Position numbers and translations under genes: made by a program
Assembly: GCF_001636545.1 (NCBI RefSeq)
Contig: NZ_JFHK01000003.1
Coordinates: 124,001-188,000, forward strand
DNA length: 64,000 bases
From: Kosmotoga arenicorallina S304
GTDB lineage: Bacteria; Thermotogota; Thermotogae; Petrotogales; Kosmotogaceae
Reading direction: 5' to 3'
Shown here: positions 1 to 7,666 of the stretch, piece by piece
Layout: each line of letters begins with the position of its first letter
Position numbering within the stretch: position 1 is the stretch's first letter
Notes under the pieces: model-generated
What the model saw: the letters and a program-made list of their open reading frames with translations, nothing else
Told to the model about the DNA's origin: nothing
The model's database searches: none

Positions 1-33
1 AACATCGATAAAATTTTTAAGTTCGGTTTTCAC
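1..33 (-). CDS. 5' end of an unidentified gene leaving the window
   Basis: On the minus strand a GAGGTG ribosome site (40-45) sits six bases before a GTG codon (31-33), and the frame stays open to the left edge with 11 codons (V K T E L K N F I D V). The product cannot be identified from so little. A hairpin with a T tract lies just upstream, so the gene may have its own leader control. Confidence 0.45.
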   Translation of the reverse strand, partial: MKTELKNFIDV

Positions 34-50
34 AACTATCACCTCAAATA

Positions 51-73
51 AAAAATCCCCGGCTGAGCCGGGG
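51..73 (-). terminator. Intrinsic terminator after comM, possibly a leader attenuator
   Basis: CCCCGGC-TGA-GCCGGGG (57-73) forms a 7-bp stem followed on the minus strand by six T. It ends only six bases before the ribosome site of the gene leaving the left edge. An 8-bp alternative pairing (71-78 GGGACAGA with 118-125 TCTGTCCC) would remove three bases of the stem, so it may be conditional. Confidence 0.7.
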
Positions 74-207
74 ACAGATTTTATGATCAAGCACGATCAT
101 ATTATTCGCAAATTTTCTCTGTCCCTCGATCTCAGGAAATCCCTTGATCTCAGGAATGTGATTAATTTCACAAATATTTTACAGGATTTTTTTGACGGTG
201 AGTTATT

Positions 208-1734
208 TTAGAGGTTAACTTCTTTTTTCCTGTATTGAATGGCTTCGGCTATGTGTCGTGGAAGGACTTTTTCGGAACCTTCCAAATCAGCAATAGTTAA
301 AGATACTTTCAAAACTTTATCTACACTACGTCCTGTGAGTCTCAGTTTTTCAACGGCAGATTCCAGAAGTTTTGCTCCCGTTGAATCCAGGGAGATAAGC
401 TCCTCAATTTCCCTGTGGTTTAATTGGCTGTTGAAGTACTTCCCAAGTACCTTCATGCGCGCGTATTGCCGCTCTCTGGCTCTTTCAACCCTTTCACGAA
501 TGTTTTTGGAGCTTTCACTCTTCCGCTTTTCAGAATATTCAGAAAATTCCAGCCGTGGCATATCTACAAAAATATCTATCCTGTCTTCTATCGGGCCTGA
601 AATCTTTTTATTGTACCGCTTGATGTCATTCCAGGAGCACGAGCATTCATGACTTCTGTCCCCATACCAACCACAAGGGCAGGGATTTTGAGCAGCAACG
701 AGCATGAATCTCGCCGGATATGTAACTGTGAGTCTGGCCCTGGATATTGTTACATCACCATCTTCAAGTGGCTGTCTGAGCGCTTCAAGAACGTCCCGCC
801 TGAATTCTGGAAGCTCATCGAGGAATAATACACCATTATGCGCAAGACTTATTTCACCGGGTTTTGCCTCGCTTCCTCCGCCAATGATAGCCGTAGTAGA
901 AGCTGTATGATGTGGTGACCTGAAAGGACGCTCTATTACCAGGCCTTTTCCATCAAGCAATGAAGCAACACTATAAATCTTTGTTGTTTCTATGGCTTCT
1001 TCAAGAGACATTCTGGGAAGGATTCCCGGTATCCTTCTGGCAAGCATTGTCTTGCCACATCCCGGTGACCCTTTAAGAAGCAAATTGTGTGCACCAGCGG
1101 CGGCGACTTCCGCTGCTCGCTTTGCAAACTCCTGGCCTTTTATGTCTGAAAAGTCTTCTGCAACAATATGTTTCAGCTCCGGTTCCTTATAAGCTATGGG
1201 ATTCTTTTTTATATTTCCATTGAGGAATGCAACGAGCTCAGAAAGGTTTTTCACAGTGTATGCATCTATATTTTTAAGAATTGAAGCCTCAGATTCATTT
1301 GAAGCAGGAAGTATCACAGTTGGTTTTTCCTTTTCTTCAGAAAGTTTCAAAAGAGCCGGAAGCACGCCCCTAACTTTTCTAACCGTGCCATCTAGGCCCA
1401 ACTCACCAAAGAAAAGAAACTTCGAAATGTCCTTCTGAACAATGTCAGAAGCTTTCAAAATACCAACAGCCATAGGAAGATCGAGATAAGAACCCTCTTT
1501 CTTGATATCGCTTGGTGCGAGATTTATGGTTATTTTTCCTCTTGGGAAGGGAAATCCGGAATTCTTTAGAGCACTCTTGACTCTTTTTTTGCTCTCTTTT
1601 ACTACTGTATCGCCCAGACCAACTATATCAATATCATGAATCACAGCTTTTTTGTCAACATCAACTTCTACTGCTATCCTGTAAGCATTCAATCCAATCA
1701 TCGTAACGCTTGAAACACTGGAATAATGCCTCAC
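208..1734 (-). CDS. comM: ComM/YifB-type Mg-chelatase-like AAA+ ATPase
   Basis: The protein is about 508 residues, the usual length of the YifB/ComM family, which acts as a hexameric helicase in branch migration during transformation. An N-terminal Lon-protease-like fold (about residues 1-175) is followed by the Mg-chelatase ATPase. Walker A GSPGCGKT is near 222-229, Walker B LFLDE near 303-307, and a cysteine-rich NPCPCGWYGD segment typical of the family follows. The GTG at 1734 is chosen because AGGGGGG ends five bases upstream. A TTG at 1749 lies before that ribosome site and is unlikely. It stands alone and is followed by a hairpin at 51-73. Confidence 0.92.
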   Translation of the reverse strand: MRHYSSVSSVTMIGLNAYRIAVEVDVDKKAVIHDIDIVGLGDTVVKESKKRVKSALKNSGFPFPRGKITINLAPSDIKKEGSYLDLPMAVGILKASDIVQKDISKFLFFGELGLDGTVRKVRGVLPALLKLSEEKEKPTVILPASNESEASILKNIDAYTVKNLSELVAFLNGNIKKNPIAYKEPELKHIVAEDFSDIKGQEFAKRAAEVAAAGAHNLLLKGSPGCGKTMLARRIPGILPRMSLEEAIETTKIYSVASLLDGKGLVIERPFRSPHHTASTTAIIGGGSEAKPGEISLAHNGVLFLDELPEFRRDVLEALRQPLEDGDVTISRARLTVTYPARFMLVAAQNPCPCGWYGDRSHECSCSWNDIKRYNKKISGPIEDRIDIFVDMPRLEFSEYSEKRKSESSKNIRERVERARERQYARMKVLGKYFNSQLNHREIEELISLDSTGAKLLESAVEKLRLTGRSVDKVLKVSLTIADLEGSEKVLPRHIAEAIQYRKKEVNL

Positions 1735-1794
1735 ACTATCCCCCCTCAAGTTTTTTCCATTATAACATTGGTGATTGAGAACCGGGGATTCGAG

Positions 1795-2082
1795 AAAATC
1801 GAGAAGGTGAGAAGCACGGGTTTAGGGTCTGGTATTAAATACCGAGTAAAGAGCCGCGAGTTACGGGAATAGAACGAGATCTGAGAATCCGAGAGCTGCT
1901 TCGCAGCGAGTAAGCACGCTGCGCGTGGGTATGACTGGCTACGCCAGTGTTATGAACTCCTTCGGAGTTGCCTTGAACCGCTCTGCGGTTGCTTTGTACT
2001 GCTAATGCAGTTGACAATAATGGCCTACTATTAGGCTTGGGTCTGGTTTTTACTAAACCCCAAACCCTTTCTTCTCGATTTT
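1795..2082. repeat. Multi-hairpin intergenic repeat, copy 1 (seven hairpins)
   Basis: Gene-free stretch 1750-2477. Seven short perfect hairpins follow each other at 1895-1907, 1915-1927, 1934-1948, 1955-1969, 1976-1990, 1998-2011 and 2023-2036, each with a 5-6 bp stem and a 3-4 base loop. Centres are about 20-21 bases apart, the last about 25. They are enclosed by inverted arms: AAAATCGAGAAG (1795-1806) with CTTCTCGATTTT (2071-2082), and GGGTTTAGGG (1818-1827) with CCCCAAACCC (2058-2067). The 1890-1972 core recurs at 45.4, 60.0 and 61.7 kb. The stretch from 2083 to 2477 is AT-rich, with TATAAT at 2283-2288 as a possible -10 for the next gene. Confidence 0.9.
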
Positions 2083-2477
2083 CGGTTATTTTGTCTCGAC
2101 TTCCCGTTATTGCACAACAAATGCCTTATTAAAGCTATGATGACATTTTATTATCCATTGAAAAAAACAAAAAATAAAGTTGACTGTAAAAATCAAAGGA
2201 AACAAAGAATAATCAAAGGCATCTGCTGATAATTTAAAAAAAAAAGACATTATTTAAATTCGAAAATTGAAAAATATATAGTTATAATATATAAGCAATG
2301 TTTCAAATTATGCGCTTTAAGTTAATAAAACGATGTAAAAAAACGATTCGTTAAAAATATTTTACGATTATCACCAGAATGTTTATATCGATTTCTCAGA
2401 TTATCTTTATCTCTTGGAGTTTTAATCCAAAGTGGAAATATATTATAAGTTGTTTTTTTAATAAGGGAGGTACTTTT

Positions 2478-2972
2478 TTGAAAAAATGGTTTGTGCTATT
2501 TATAGTATTGTTGATTACAACTGTATCTTTTGCGGATATCTGCGCTATAGCGTATGCTCCATATTTTGTCCCTGTTGTAAATTATATGGCTTATAAAGGC
2601 AAAATAGTCGGTAATTTATCTGGTGTTACTGTTCTGAATTACTCACTTGATTTTTGGATATATGGTTATGAAGATGGCTACTATCTTCAACCACCCGATG
2701 TTCAAGGTTCTTGGCACTATGATGGTACTTCATCAAGCTTTTCTTATACAAAGATACTCACTCTGTTCCCTGAACCCTATGTGTGGAATGACTATACAAA
2801 TATTGTTGGTGGTTCAGTAACATGGACTTTCATATTACCTTCAGGTACTATAAAAACACAGACTGAAACTTTCAACAGCTTAATATTACCTGAAGCTATA
2901 TATGAGTCATTCACCGAATATGACACGAGTTCTGCGCACACTTTGTTTTATTACGACCCAGAGGAGCATTAA
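2478..2972 (+). CDS. Small secreted protein of unknown function
   Basis: The protein has 164 residues. The start is TTG at 2478, seven bases after AAGGGAGG and immediately before a clear signal peptide (KKWFVLFIVLLITTVSFA, cleavage near residue 20). An upstream in-frame ATG at 2379 lacks a ribosome site. The mature part is rich in Tyr, Trp and Ser and looks like a beta-rich extracytoplasmic protein. I do not recognise a family. It is followed after 24 bases by another secreted protein, so the two probably form an operon of envelope or extracellular function, placed just beyond a repeat element. Confidence 0.75.
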   Translation: MKKWFVLFIVLLITTVSFADICAIAYAPYFVPVVNYMAYKGKIVGNLSGVTVLNYSLDFWIYGYEDGYYLQPPDVQGSWHYDGTSSSFSYTKILTLFPEPYVWNDYTNIVGGSVTWTFILPSGTIKTQTETFNSLILPEAIYESFTEYDTSSAHTLFYYDPEEH

Positions 2973-2996
2973 CATTCAAAGGAGATGTTGAATGAT

Positions 2997-3857
2997 ATGA
3001 AACCCAAAACATTGGTTGTTATATTAGCACTATTTTCTTCGTTATTCTTTGGAGCCATAAATATTGATCAAGCTATTAACGATGGAATAACGTTTTTGCG
3101 GAATAATCAAGAATCGAACGGTACGTGGTTTTATGATGATGTCTTGGTCAGCCATGAGATTATTGAATCGCTCGTGAGCGCTTTTGGCGCTGAGCGTGTA
3201 AAAGATATGGCCTCAAAATTTGCCGAATATGTGAGCAAAAATATTGAGGTACAAACCGCATTTCTTTCATACGACTACCTTTTCAAACTCGATGATTTGG
3301 ATTTGCTCAGTGAATATATGTCACTGAACCTGGCTTATAAAATCCTGGGCAAGCCAAACCTGAAGTTTGAGTTGAAAATTAACAGGCTTATCTTAAGGAA
3401 AGAATCAGAGATACTTTCCATGGAAGACTTGGACTTCATACAGGTTTTACGCTTCTTAGCCGTAGGTAAGTTTGCACTTACTCCAGGGATAACTAAAAGG
3501 GCATTATCCATGCTTGAAAAAGAAGAAAATGTGAAAAGGTTGGAATGCTGCTATTACCTTTTGAAGTATGGTTATCCTGTTTCTGAAGAAACAATAAATA
3601 GTATCGCTGAATATATGAAATCAAAACTAGAAAAATACAAGGAAGAAAAAGGAACGATTTCCGAAGGAAAATTGACACAACTTGCCCTTGGAGCAATAAT
3701 TTTAAGTCTTGGAGAATCAGATAATAGCATAACCAAAGAAATTATCGATTTCTTGCTTTCAAAGCAAAACAAAGACGGAAGCTGGGGAAACAGCGAAGAA
3801 ATTGCGACAACATTTATGACAACCGCTCTTGTTTTAGAAGCTCTTGGATATTACTGA
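2997..3857 (+). CDS. Secreted alpha/alpha-toroid (prenyltransferase/squalene-cyclase-like repeat) protein
   Basis: About 286 residues with a signal peptide (MKPKTLVVILALFSSLFFGA). Two segments resemble the QW-type repeats of the terpene-cyclase/prenyltransferase toroid: an N-terminal GITFLRNNQESNGTW and a C-terminal FLLSKQNKDGSWGN followed by TTALVLEAL. The middle is helical with paired repeats. The catalytic DXDD motif of squalene cyclases is not present, so an enzyme role is not supported and a binding or structural role is more likely. ATG 2997 is preferred because the AAAGGAG site abuts the earlier ATG at 2985. It is probably co-transcribed with the secreted protein upstream. Confidence 0.72.
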   Translation: MKPKTLVVILALFSSLFFGAINIDQAINDGITFLRNNQESNGTWFYDDVLVSHEIIESLVSAFGAERVKDMASKFAEYVSKNIEVQTAFLSYDYLFKLDDLDLLSEYMSLNLAYKILGKPNLKFELKINRLILRKESEILSMEDLDFIQVLRFLAVGKFALTPGITKRALSMLEKEENVKRLECCYYLLKYGYPVSEETINSIAEYMKSKLEKYKEEKGTISEGKLTQLALGAIILSLGESDNSITKEIIDFLLSKQNKDGSWGNSEEIATTFMTTALVLEALGYY

Positions 3858-4041
3858 ACCTTCCACACTTGAGTTAGTAGATATTTGTATCCAACTCATA
3901 TGTGGCTTTCTTCAATATTCCCAAACTTCTGCTTTTTCTCCTGCTGGATTTCAGGCGATTTAGATTCTCAACCTGGTCGACAACGAAGTGTCTGAATCTG
4001 AAATAAAGTGCGGGTCTGGGGTATAGGGTATAGAAAATATT

Positions 4042-4141
4042 TCGAGATCCGAGAAACCGAGAAGATTGATCTAGTAGGAATTCGTAACAATCCTGAATGG
4101 ATTCATGTCATTTTCTTAACTCTCGGTGTCTCGGCTCTCGA
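4042..4141. repeat. Arm-only remnant of the intergenic repeat family
   Basis: In the 396-base gap 3858-4253, a 21-base arm at 4042-4062 (TCGAGATCCGAGAAACCGAG...) is the inverted complement of 4121-4141 at 19 of 21 positions. The arms use the same CGAGA/TCTCG words as the larger repeats but enclose only 58 bases without the hairpin core. This looks like a deleted or precursor copy. Nothing else is evident in the gap apart from the promoter before 4254. Confidence 0.7.
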
Positions 4142-4226
4142 AACGTTCATGTATCACCCCTTTAGTCAATGACACAAAGATAGTTTACTTCATGTCTTTC
4201 CCGGCCATATCAGCCTGCTGAGCCTA

Positions 4227-4235
4227 TGCTATAAT
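4227..4235 (+). promoter_or_regulatory. Extended -10 promoter of the NUDIX gene
   Basis: TGCTATAAT (TG at 4227-4228, TATAAT at 4230-4235) is an extended -10 element 19 bases before the gene start at 4254. No good -35 is present, as is common for extended -10 promoters. Confidence 0.5.
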
Positions 4236-4253
4236 TAATTTAGAGGTGGTTGA

Positions 4254-4724
4254 ATGTTCCAGAAAACACATTATGTTAGTGTCCGCGGAGTGATTGTTGA
4301 AAACGGCAAAATCCTGGTTGTGAAACATGCTCATAGCAACCGACCTCCCTTCTGGTGCTTTCCTGGCGGCAGAGTTGAAGATGATGAAACATTATCCCAA
4401 GCCCTTCAGCGAGAAATGATCGAAGAAACTGGCCTGAAAGTTAAGGTAGAAAATGTTGTTTATACTCAAGAGTTTGTACAGGAAAGACTTTTAGAGCTTT
4501 TCTTCCTTTGTAAGATTGAAAGCGGAAAAGCCAAATTAGGGTCGGATCCTGACAACCCGGGCCCTCCAATTTTAGTTGACTTGCTTTGGGCGTCTCCTGA
4601 AGAGCTTCTTTCAATGCCAGTATATCCACGTAATCTTGTACATATGATTGCCGCCGGTAACTTGCAACAGATAAATCACCAGGTGCTTTACGTAAAGGAA
4701 GAGCTCTCGAATTTTGCGGACTAA
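4254..4724 (+). CDS. NUDIX hydrolase
   Basis: 156 residues, a single NUDIX domain. The NUDIX box is visible near residues 37-59: G..E....ALQREMIEETGL fits GX5EX7REUXEEXGU, with the Mg-binding REXXEE. These enzymes hydrolyse nucleoside diphosphates linked to another moiety. The substrate cannot be told from the sequence, although the N-terminal beta-strand pattern resembles ADP-ribose or mutated-nucleotide hydrolases. GAGGTGG precedes the ATG. It probably starts the NUDIX-hpf-rng transcription unit, since hpf begins about 40 bases later. Confidence 0.88.
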   Translation: MFQKTHYVSVRGVIVENGKILVVKHAHSNRPPFWCFPGGRVEDDETLSQALQREMIEETGLKVKVENVVYTQEFVQERLLELFFLCKIESGKAKLGSDPDNPGPPILVDLLWASPEELLSMPVYPRNLVHMIAAGNLQQINHQVLYVKEELSNFAD

Positions 4725-4765
4725 ATGTGTTTATTGAACTTTACACCTCAGAAAGGAGGGGTTTT

Positions 4766-5302
4766 ATGAAGTTCAATATTTACGCGAAAGAACTCACTGT
4801 TACCGAAACAATGCGTGAACACCTTGAAAAGAAACTCTCCAAAGTGGAAAAAATCTTCGGTGAGGACAGGTTTATTTCAATGGACGTGAGGATTTTAAAA
4901 GAAAGAGGGCAGTACAAACTGGAAGTAACGGCACATTTATCGGGGATAGTTGTTCGAGTAGAGGAAAAAGGTACAGATTTTTACTTAGCCGTTGACAAAC
5001 TTGCAGATACCTTTGAAAAACGTTTAAAGAGATTCAAGGAAAGGAAATCCATAAAACATAAATTGAGTGTAAGAGAGATAACTGATTCACTATCGGTTCC
5101 TGAATATGCGGAAGAAGAGGGGAGTATGATAACCAGAAGAAAGCGTTTTTTTATCAAGCCAATGACACTCGAAGAAGCTCTTCTTCAGATGGAAATGCTC
5201 GGGCACACATTCTTTGTTTTTAGAAATGCGGAAAGTGGTGAAGTAAACGTTCTATATGCAAGAAAAAATGGTTCTGTTGGTCTTATTGAAATGACTGAAT
5301 GA
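4766..5302 (+). CDS. hpf: Long-form ribosome hibernation promoting factor (HPF/RaiA)
   Basis: 178 residues. The N-terminal half (about 1-95) is the HPF/YfiA beta-alpha-beta domain that binds the 30S decoding centre. The C-terminal module (about 125-178, RRKRFFIKPMTLEEALLQME...GHTFFVFRN) is the dimerisation domain that makes 100S ribosome dimers in long-form HPFs. The ATG at 4766 follows AAAGGAGGGG with good spacing. The earlier in-frame start at 4727 has no ribosome site. Its place next to an RNase G gene fits a role in ribosome turnover and stationary phase. Confidence 0.92.
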   Translation: MKFNIYAKELTVTETMREHLEKKLSKVEKIFGEDRFISMDVRILKERGQYKLEVTAHLSGIVVRVEEKGTDFYLAVDKLADTFEKRLKRFKERKSIKHKLSVREITDSLSVPEYAEEEGSMITRRKRFFIKPMTLEEALLQMEMLGHTFFVFRNAESGEVNVLYARKNGSVGLIEMTE

Positions 5303-5309
5303 GTTTAAT

Positions 5310-5332
5310 GGACCGGGCTTTACGCCTGGTCC
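5310..5332 (+). terminator. Hairpin between hpf and rng
   Basis: GGACCGGGC-TTTAC-GCCTGGTCC forms a 9-bp stem with one G-T pair, followed only by TTTG. It is a weak terminator or an RNA processing hairpin that could lower rng expression relative to hpf. Confidence 0.5.
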
Positions 5333-5357
5333 TTTGATATCCTGGAGGTGAAGTAAT

Positions 5358-6772
5358 ATAAAGAAAGAAAGAACCCAGTCAATCGTCTTCAGTTCTCTTG
5401 AAGACGAGGTCAGAATAGCAATTCTTGACAACGGTTCCCTTGAAGAGGTCTTCTTTGAAGAAATGGATAACGAAAGTTATACTGGAAATATTTATCTTGG
5501 GAAAGTTGAAAGTGTGGTTCCAAGCCTTGAAGCTGCATTTGTAAACATTGGAATTGGTAAGAATGCTTTTCTCCGATTCAAAGATTCTCAGGGCAAGCAG
5601 ACGCTCGAAAAAGGGAAAAAATCCTGGTTCAGGTAAAAAAAGACCCAATTGGTTCCAAAGGACCTCAGGTTACTTTGAAAGTCAGCATACCAGGAAGAAG
5701 CATAGTTTACATACCCTTCTCCAAACACATCGGGATTTCCAAGAAGATAACAGAAAAAGATGAGCGTGACAGACTCATGAAAATTGCACGTGATGCTCTA
5801 AAGGAAGGAGAAGGTTTGATTTTTCGAACAGCCGCTTATGGCGTTTCAGCTGAGACCATTCAGGAAGAGCTGGAAAAGCTCAGAGTATTGTGGCAAAAAA
5901 TTGAGCAACAATTCAAAAGAGGAAGAAAACCCAAACTCTTATATGAAGAACCGAGTCTTGTAGAATATATTCTCAGGGAGCGCTTAACAGAAAACACAAG
6001 GGAAATCGTTGTGGATAATGAGTACCTTTGGCATGATGTAGTACAGGGAATAAGTAAATTCAAAACGGGGTTCAAGCCTATTGTAAGATTTGTTGAAGAA
6101 GATGCCTTCTCACACGAAGGAATCTATGAAATGCTGAAAGTTCTTTATGCAAGGGTAGTCCATCTCAAAAGCGGCGGAAACATCATTATCGATAGAACAG
6201 AGGCTATGACAATTATCGATGTTAATTCTGCAAGCGATACTTCCGGAAATGATGTCTCGGAAACTTCGTTAAAAACAAATCTTGAAGCGGCTTCTGAAAT
6301 AGCCAGGCAACTTAGGTTGAGAAATATAGGGGGAATAATTGTCATAGACTTTATCGACATGAAATCAGACACAGCACGCAATGAAGTGCTCAAGCGTTTA
6401 AGCGAAGAACTAAAAAAGGACAAAGCACGATCATATATTATGGGCTTTACTCGTTTAGGGCTTCTCGAAATGACGAGAAAGCGTTCTACTGCTGCCATAG
6501 GATCCAAAATTTACTCGAATTGCCCTGTTTGTAAAGGAATCGGCTTAATAGAAGCACCAAAAATCGTTTACCAGAGGTTGTTAAAAGATCTCCAAAAAGT
6601 CTTCAAAGACAGCAAAATCAAATCAGCGGAAGTTGAAGTGTATCAGAATCTTTCAGGCATTCTCACTCCAGATGTCCAAAAAGGTCTTGCAAAGAGTTTA
6701 AAGGGAGATTTGAAATTCCACTTTACCTGGCCGGTTCCAACAACTTACAATATCAAGTTCAGCAAAAAATGA
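5358..6772 (+). CDS. rng: Ribonuclease G/E, with non-standard start and a -1 frameshift
   Basis: Reading from 5358 gives the S1-domain start of RNase G/E (EDEVRIAILDNGSLEEVFFE, then NIYLGKVESVVPSLEAAFVN). This frame ends at TAA 5634-5636. The homology continues in the -1 frame (ILVQVKKDPIGSKG) directly after a six-A run at 5616-5621 and runs intact to 6772. It includes the catalytic Mg site (IIDVN near 6215, IDFIDMK near 6345) and the CPVCKG zinc-link motif. The joined protein is about 471 residues, normal for RNase G. The only in-frame codon at proper distance (seven bases) from GGAGGTG is ATA at 5358, because TGA lies at 5349. One missing base, programmed slippage or a sequencing error would all explain the frameshift. 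Confidence 0.8.
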
Positions 6773-6792
6773 ATCAAAAGCTAACGATAAAA

Positions 6793-6838
6793 GAGCTTTG
6801 AATTTTCACTAATCAGGAAATTCAAAGCTCGGTTTTTT
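6793..6838 (+). terminator. Intrinsic terminator of the NUDIX-hpf-rng unit
   Basis: A 13-bp perfect stem (6793-6805 GAGCTTTGAATTT with 6818-6830) is followed by GG and six T. It overlaps the 3' end of the convergent gene ending at 6822. Confidence 0.9.
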
Positions 6839-7439
6839 CAACCAAGTCTTCCATAGATTTTAGCCAATCTATTTTCCAACCCCAAAAGGTCTTCTTGAGA
6901 AAGTAAACACGAGGTTTTTTGAGTTCTGAAACAATTTCATAGCCATCTCCTATACTTTTTACAAGAACCGGAAAGTAACCATCCTGAATCATTTCCTCAA
7001 TTTTCGAAAGCTTTATTCCAGTGTCTTTTAAGTCTTTATCTTCCAGTACATCATTACCCTCAATATACACTCTGTCACAAACTTTTCGTCCGGCTTCATT
7101 GTAAAGAATGATCAGTTCATGATTGACATTTTCAAGCTCAGAAGTGTAGTAAGCGACAAAAACAGAGGATATATCATCTGGTTGGTATATGAGCTTTTTA
7201 ACATCGTTCAGGAGGAAATTGCTCATTTTTTCATAACCGGAGCGGTTGTATTCGTATGTATTTATAAGAGAACCTGCTTTGAAAGCATATCGTGATTCTA
7301 CAAAATCCTTCACATAATGCTGATATTCCGAAAGAATCTCGACTGGTGTTTTGCTGAATTCACTTAACCACAAAAGAAAGTAAACAGCAAACACAATGAT
7401 CAAAGATATTAGCGCTACTACTTTTATTCTTTTAAACAA
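6822..7439 (-). CDS. Membrane-anchored protein of unknown function
   Basis: About 205 residues. One N-terminal transmembrane helix (VVALISLIIVFAVYFLLWL, about residues 6-25) is followed by a roughly 180-residue soluble domain, presumably extracytoplasmic, with no family I recognise. The TTG at 7439 is chosen because GGGGGTG lies eight bases upstream. The longer reading to 7490 lacks a ribosome site. It lies downstream of the tRNA-Val terminator. The gene converges with rng and shares the terminator region. Confidence 0.62.
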   Translation of the reverse strand: MFKRIKVVALISLIIVFAVYFLLWLSEFSKTPVEILSEYQHYVKDFVESRYAFKAGSLINTYEYNRSGYEKMSNFLLNDVKKLIYQPDDISSVFVAYYTSELENVNHELIILYNEAGRKVCDRVYIEGNDVLEDKDLKDTGIKLSKIEEMIQDGYFPVLVKSIGDGYEIVSELKKPRVYFLKKTFWGWKIDWLKSMEDLVEKTEL

Positions 7440-7490
7440 AAAAAGACACCCCCATATAAAAACCTCAGTTAAATCAATGATAACACACAC

Positions 7491-7514
7491 AAAAAAAAGA
7501 AGCCTTTCGGCTTC
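7491..7514 (-). terminator. Terminator of tRNA-Val
   Basis: GAAGCC-TTTC-GGCTTC (7499-7514) followed on the minus strand by a run of eight T (7491-7498), right after the CCA end of the tRNA. Confidence 0.88.
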
Positions 7515-7517
7515 TCG

Positions 7518-7592
7518 TGGTGGGTGCGACAGGGATCGAACCTGTGACCTCTTCCGTGTGAAGGAAGCGCTCTCCCGCTGAGCTACGCACCC
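7518..7592 (-). tRNA. tRNA-Val (anticodon CAC)
   Basis: Reverse-strand cloverleaf: acceptor stem GGGTGCG/CGCACCC, D-arm GCTC..GAGC, anticodon stem CTTCC/GGAAG around loop TTCACAC (anticodon CAC, codon GUG), and T-arm ACAGG-TTCGATC-CCTGT. The encoded 3' end is ACCA. It is 75 bases including CCA. A near-consensus promoter and a terminator flank it, so it is transcribed alone. Confidence 0.96.
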
Positions 7593-7601
7593 ATCAGGAA
7601 G

Positions 7602-7630
7602 ATTTTAGCATTCTCTATAATGCGTGTCAA
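7602..7630 (-). promoter_or_regulatory. Sigma-70 promoter of tRNA-Val
   Basis: On the minus strand TTGACA (7625-7630), a 17-base spacer and TAAAAT (7602-7607), placed about ten bases before the tRNA 5' end. Confidence 0.88.
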
Positions 7631-7666
7631 GGCGCGGTGTGCTCTTCGACATATCTCGTTGATGCA

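Noticed and set aside
120-160. TPP riboswitch, because CTGAGA occurs twice on the minus strand
   Set aside because: The other conserved parts of the TPP aptamer, such as the long CCUGAUCUGG..AUGCCAGCG region, are absent.
239-1438. Plus-strand frames across comM and many similar frames over other genes
   Set aside because: They are antisense shadows of well-supported genes without ribosome sites or homology.
1835-2017. Minus-strand frame through the repeat giving a His/Arg/Ser-rich peptide
   Set aside because: It lies entirely in the hairpin array, lacks a ribosome site, and the same words recur in other copies in other frames.
1895-2036. CRISPR array
   Set aside because: The units are spaced regularly, but each has a different palindrome and no constant repeat sequence. 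No cas genes are in the window.
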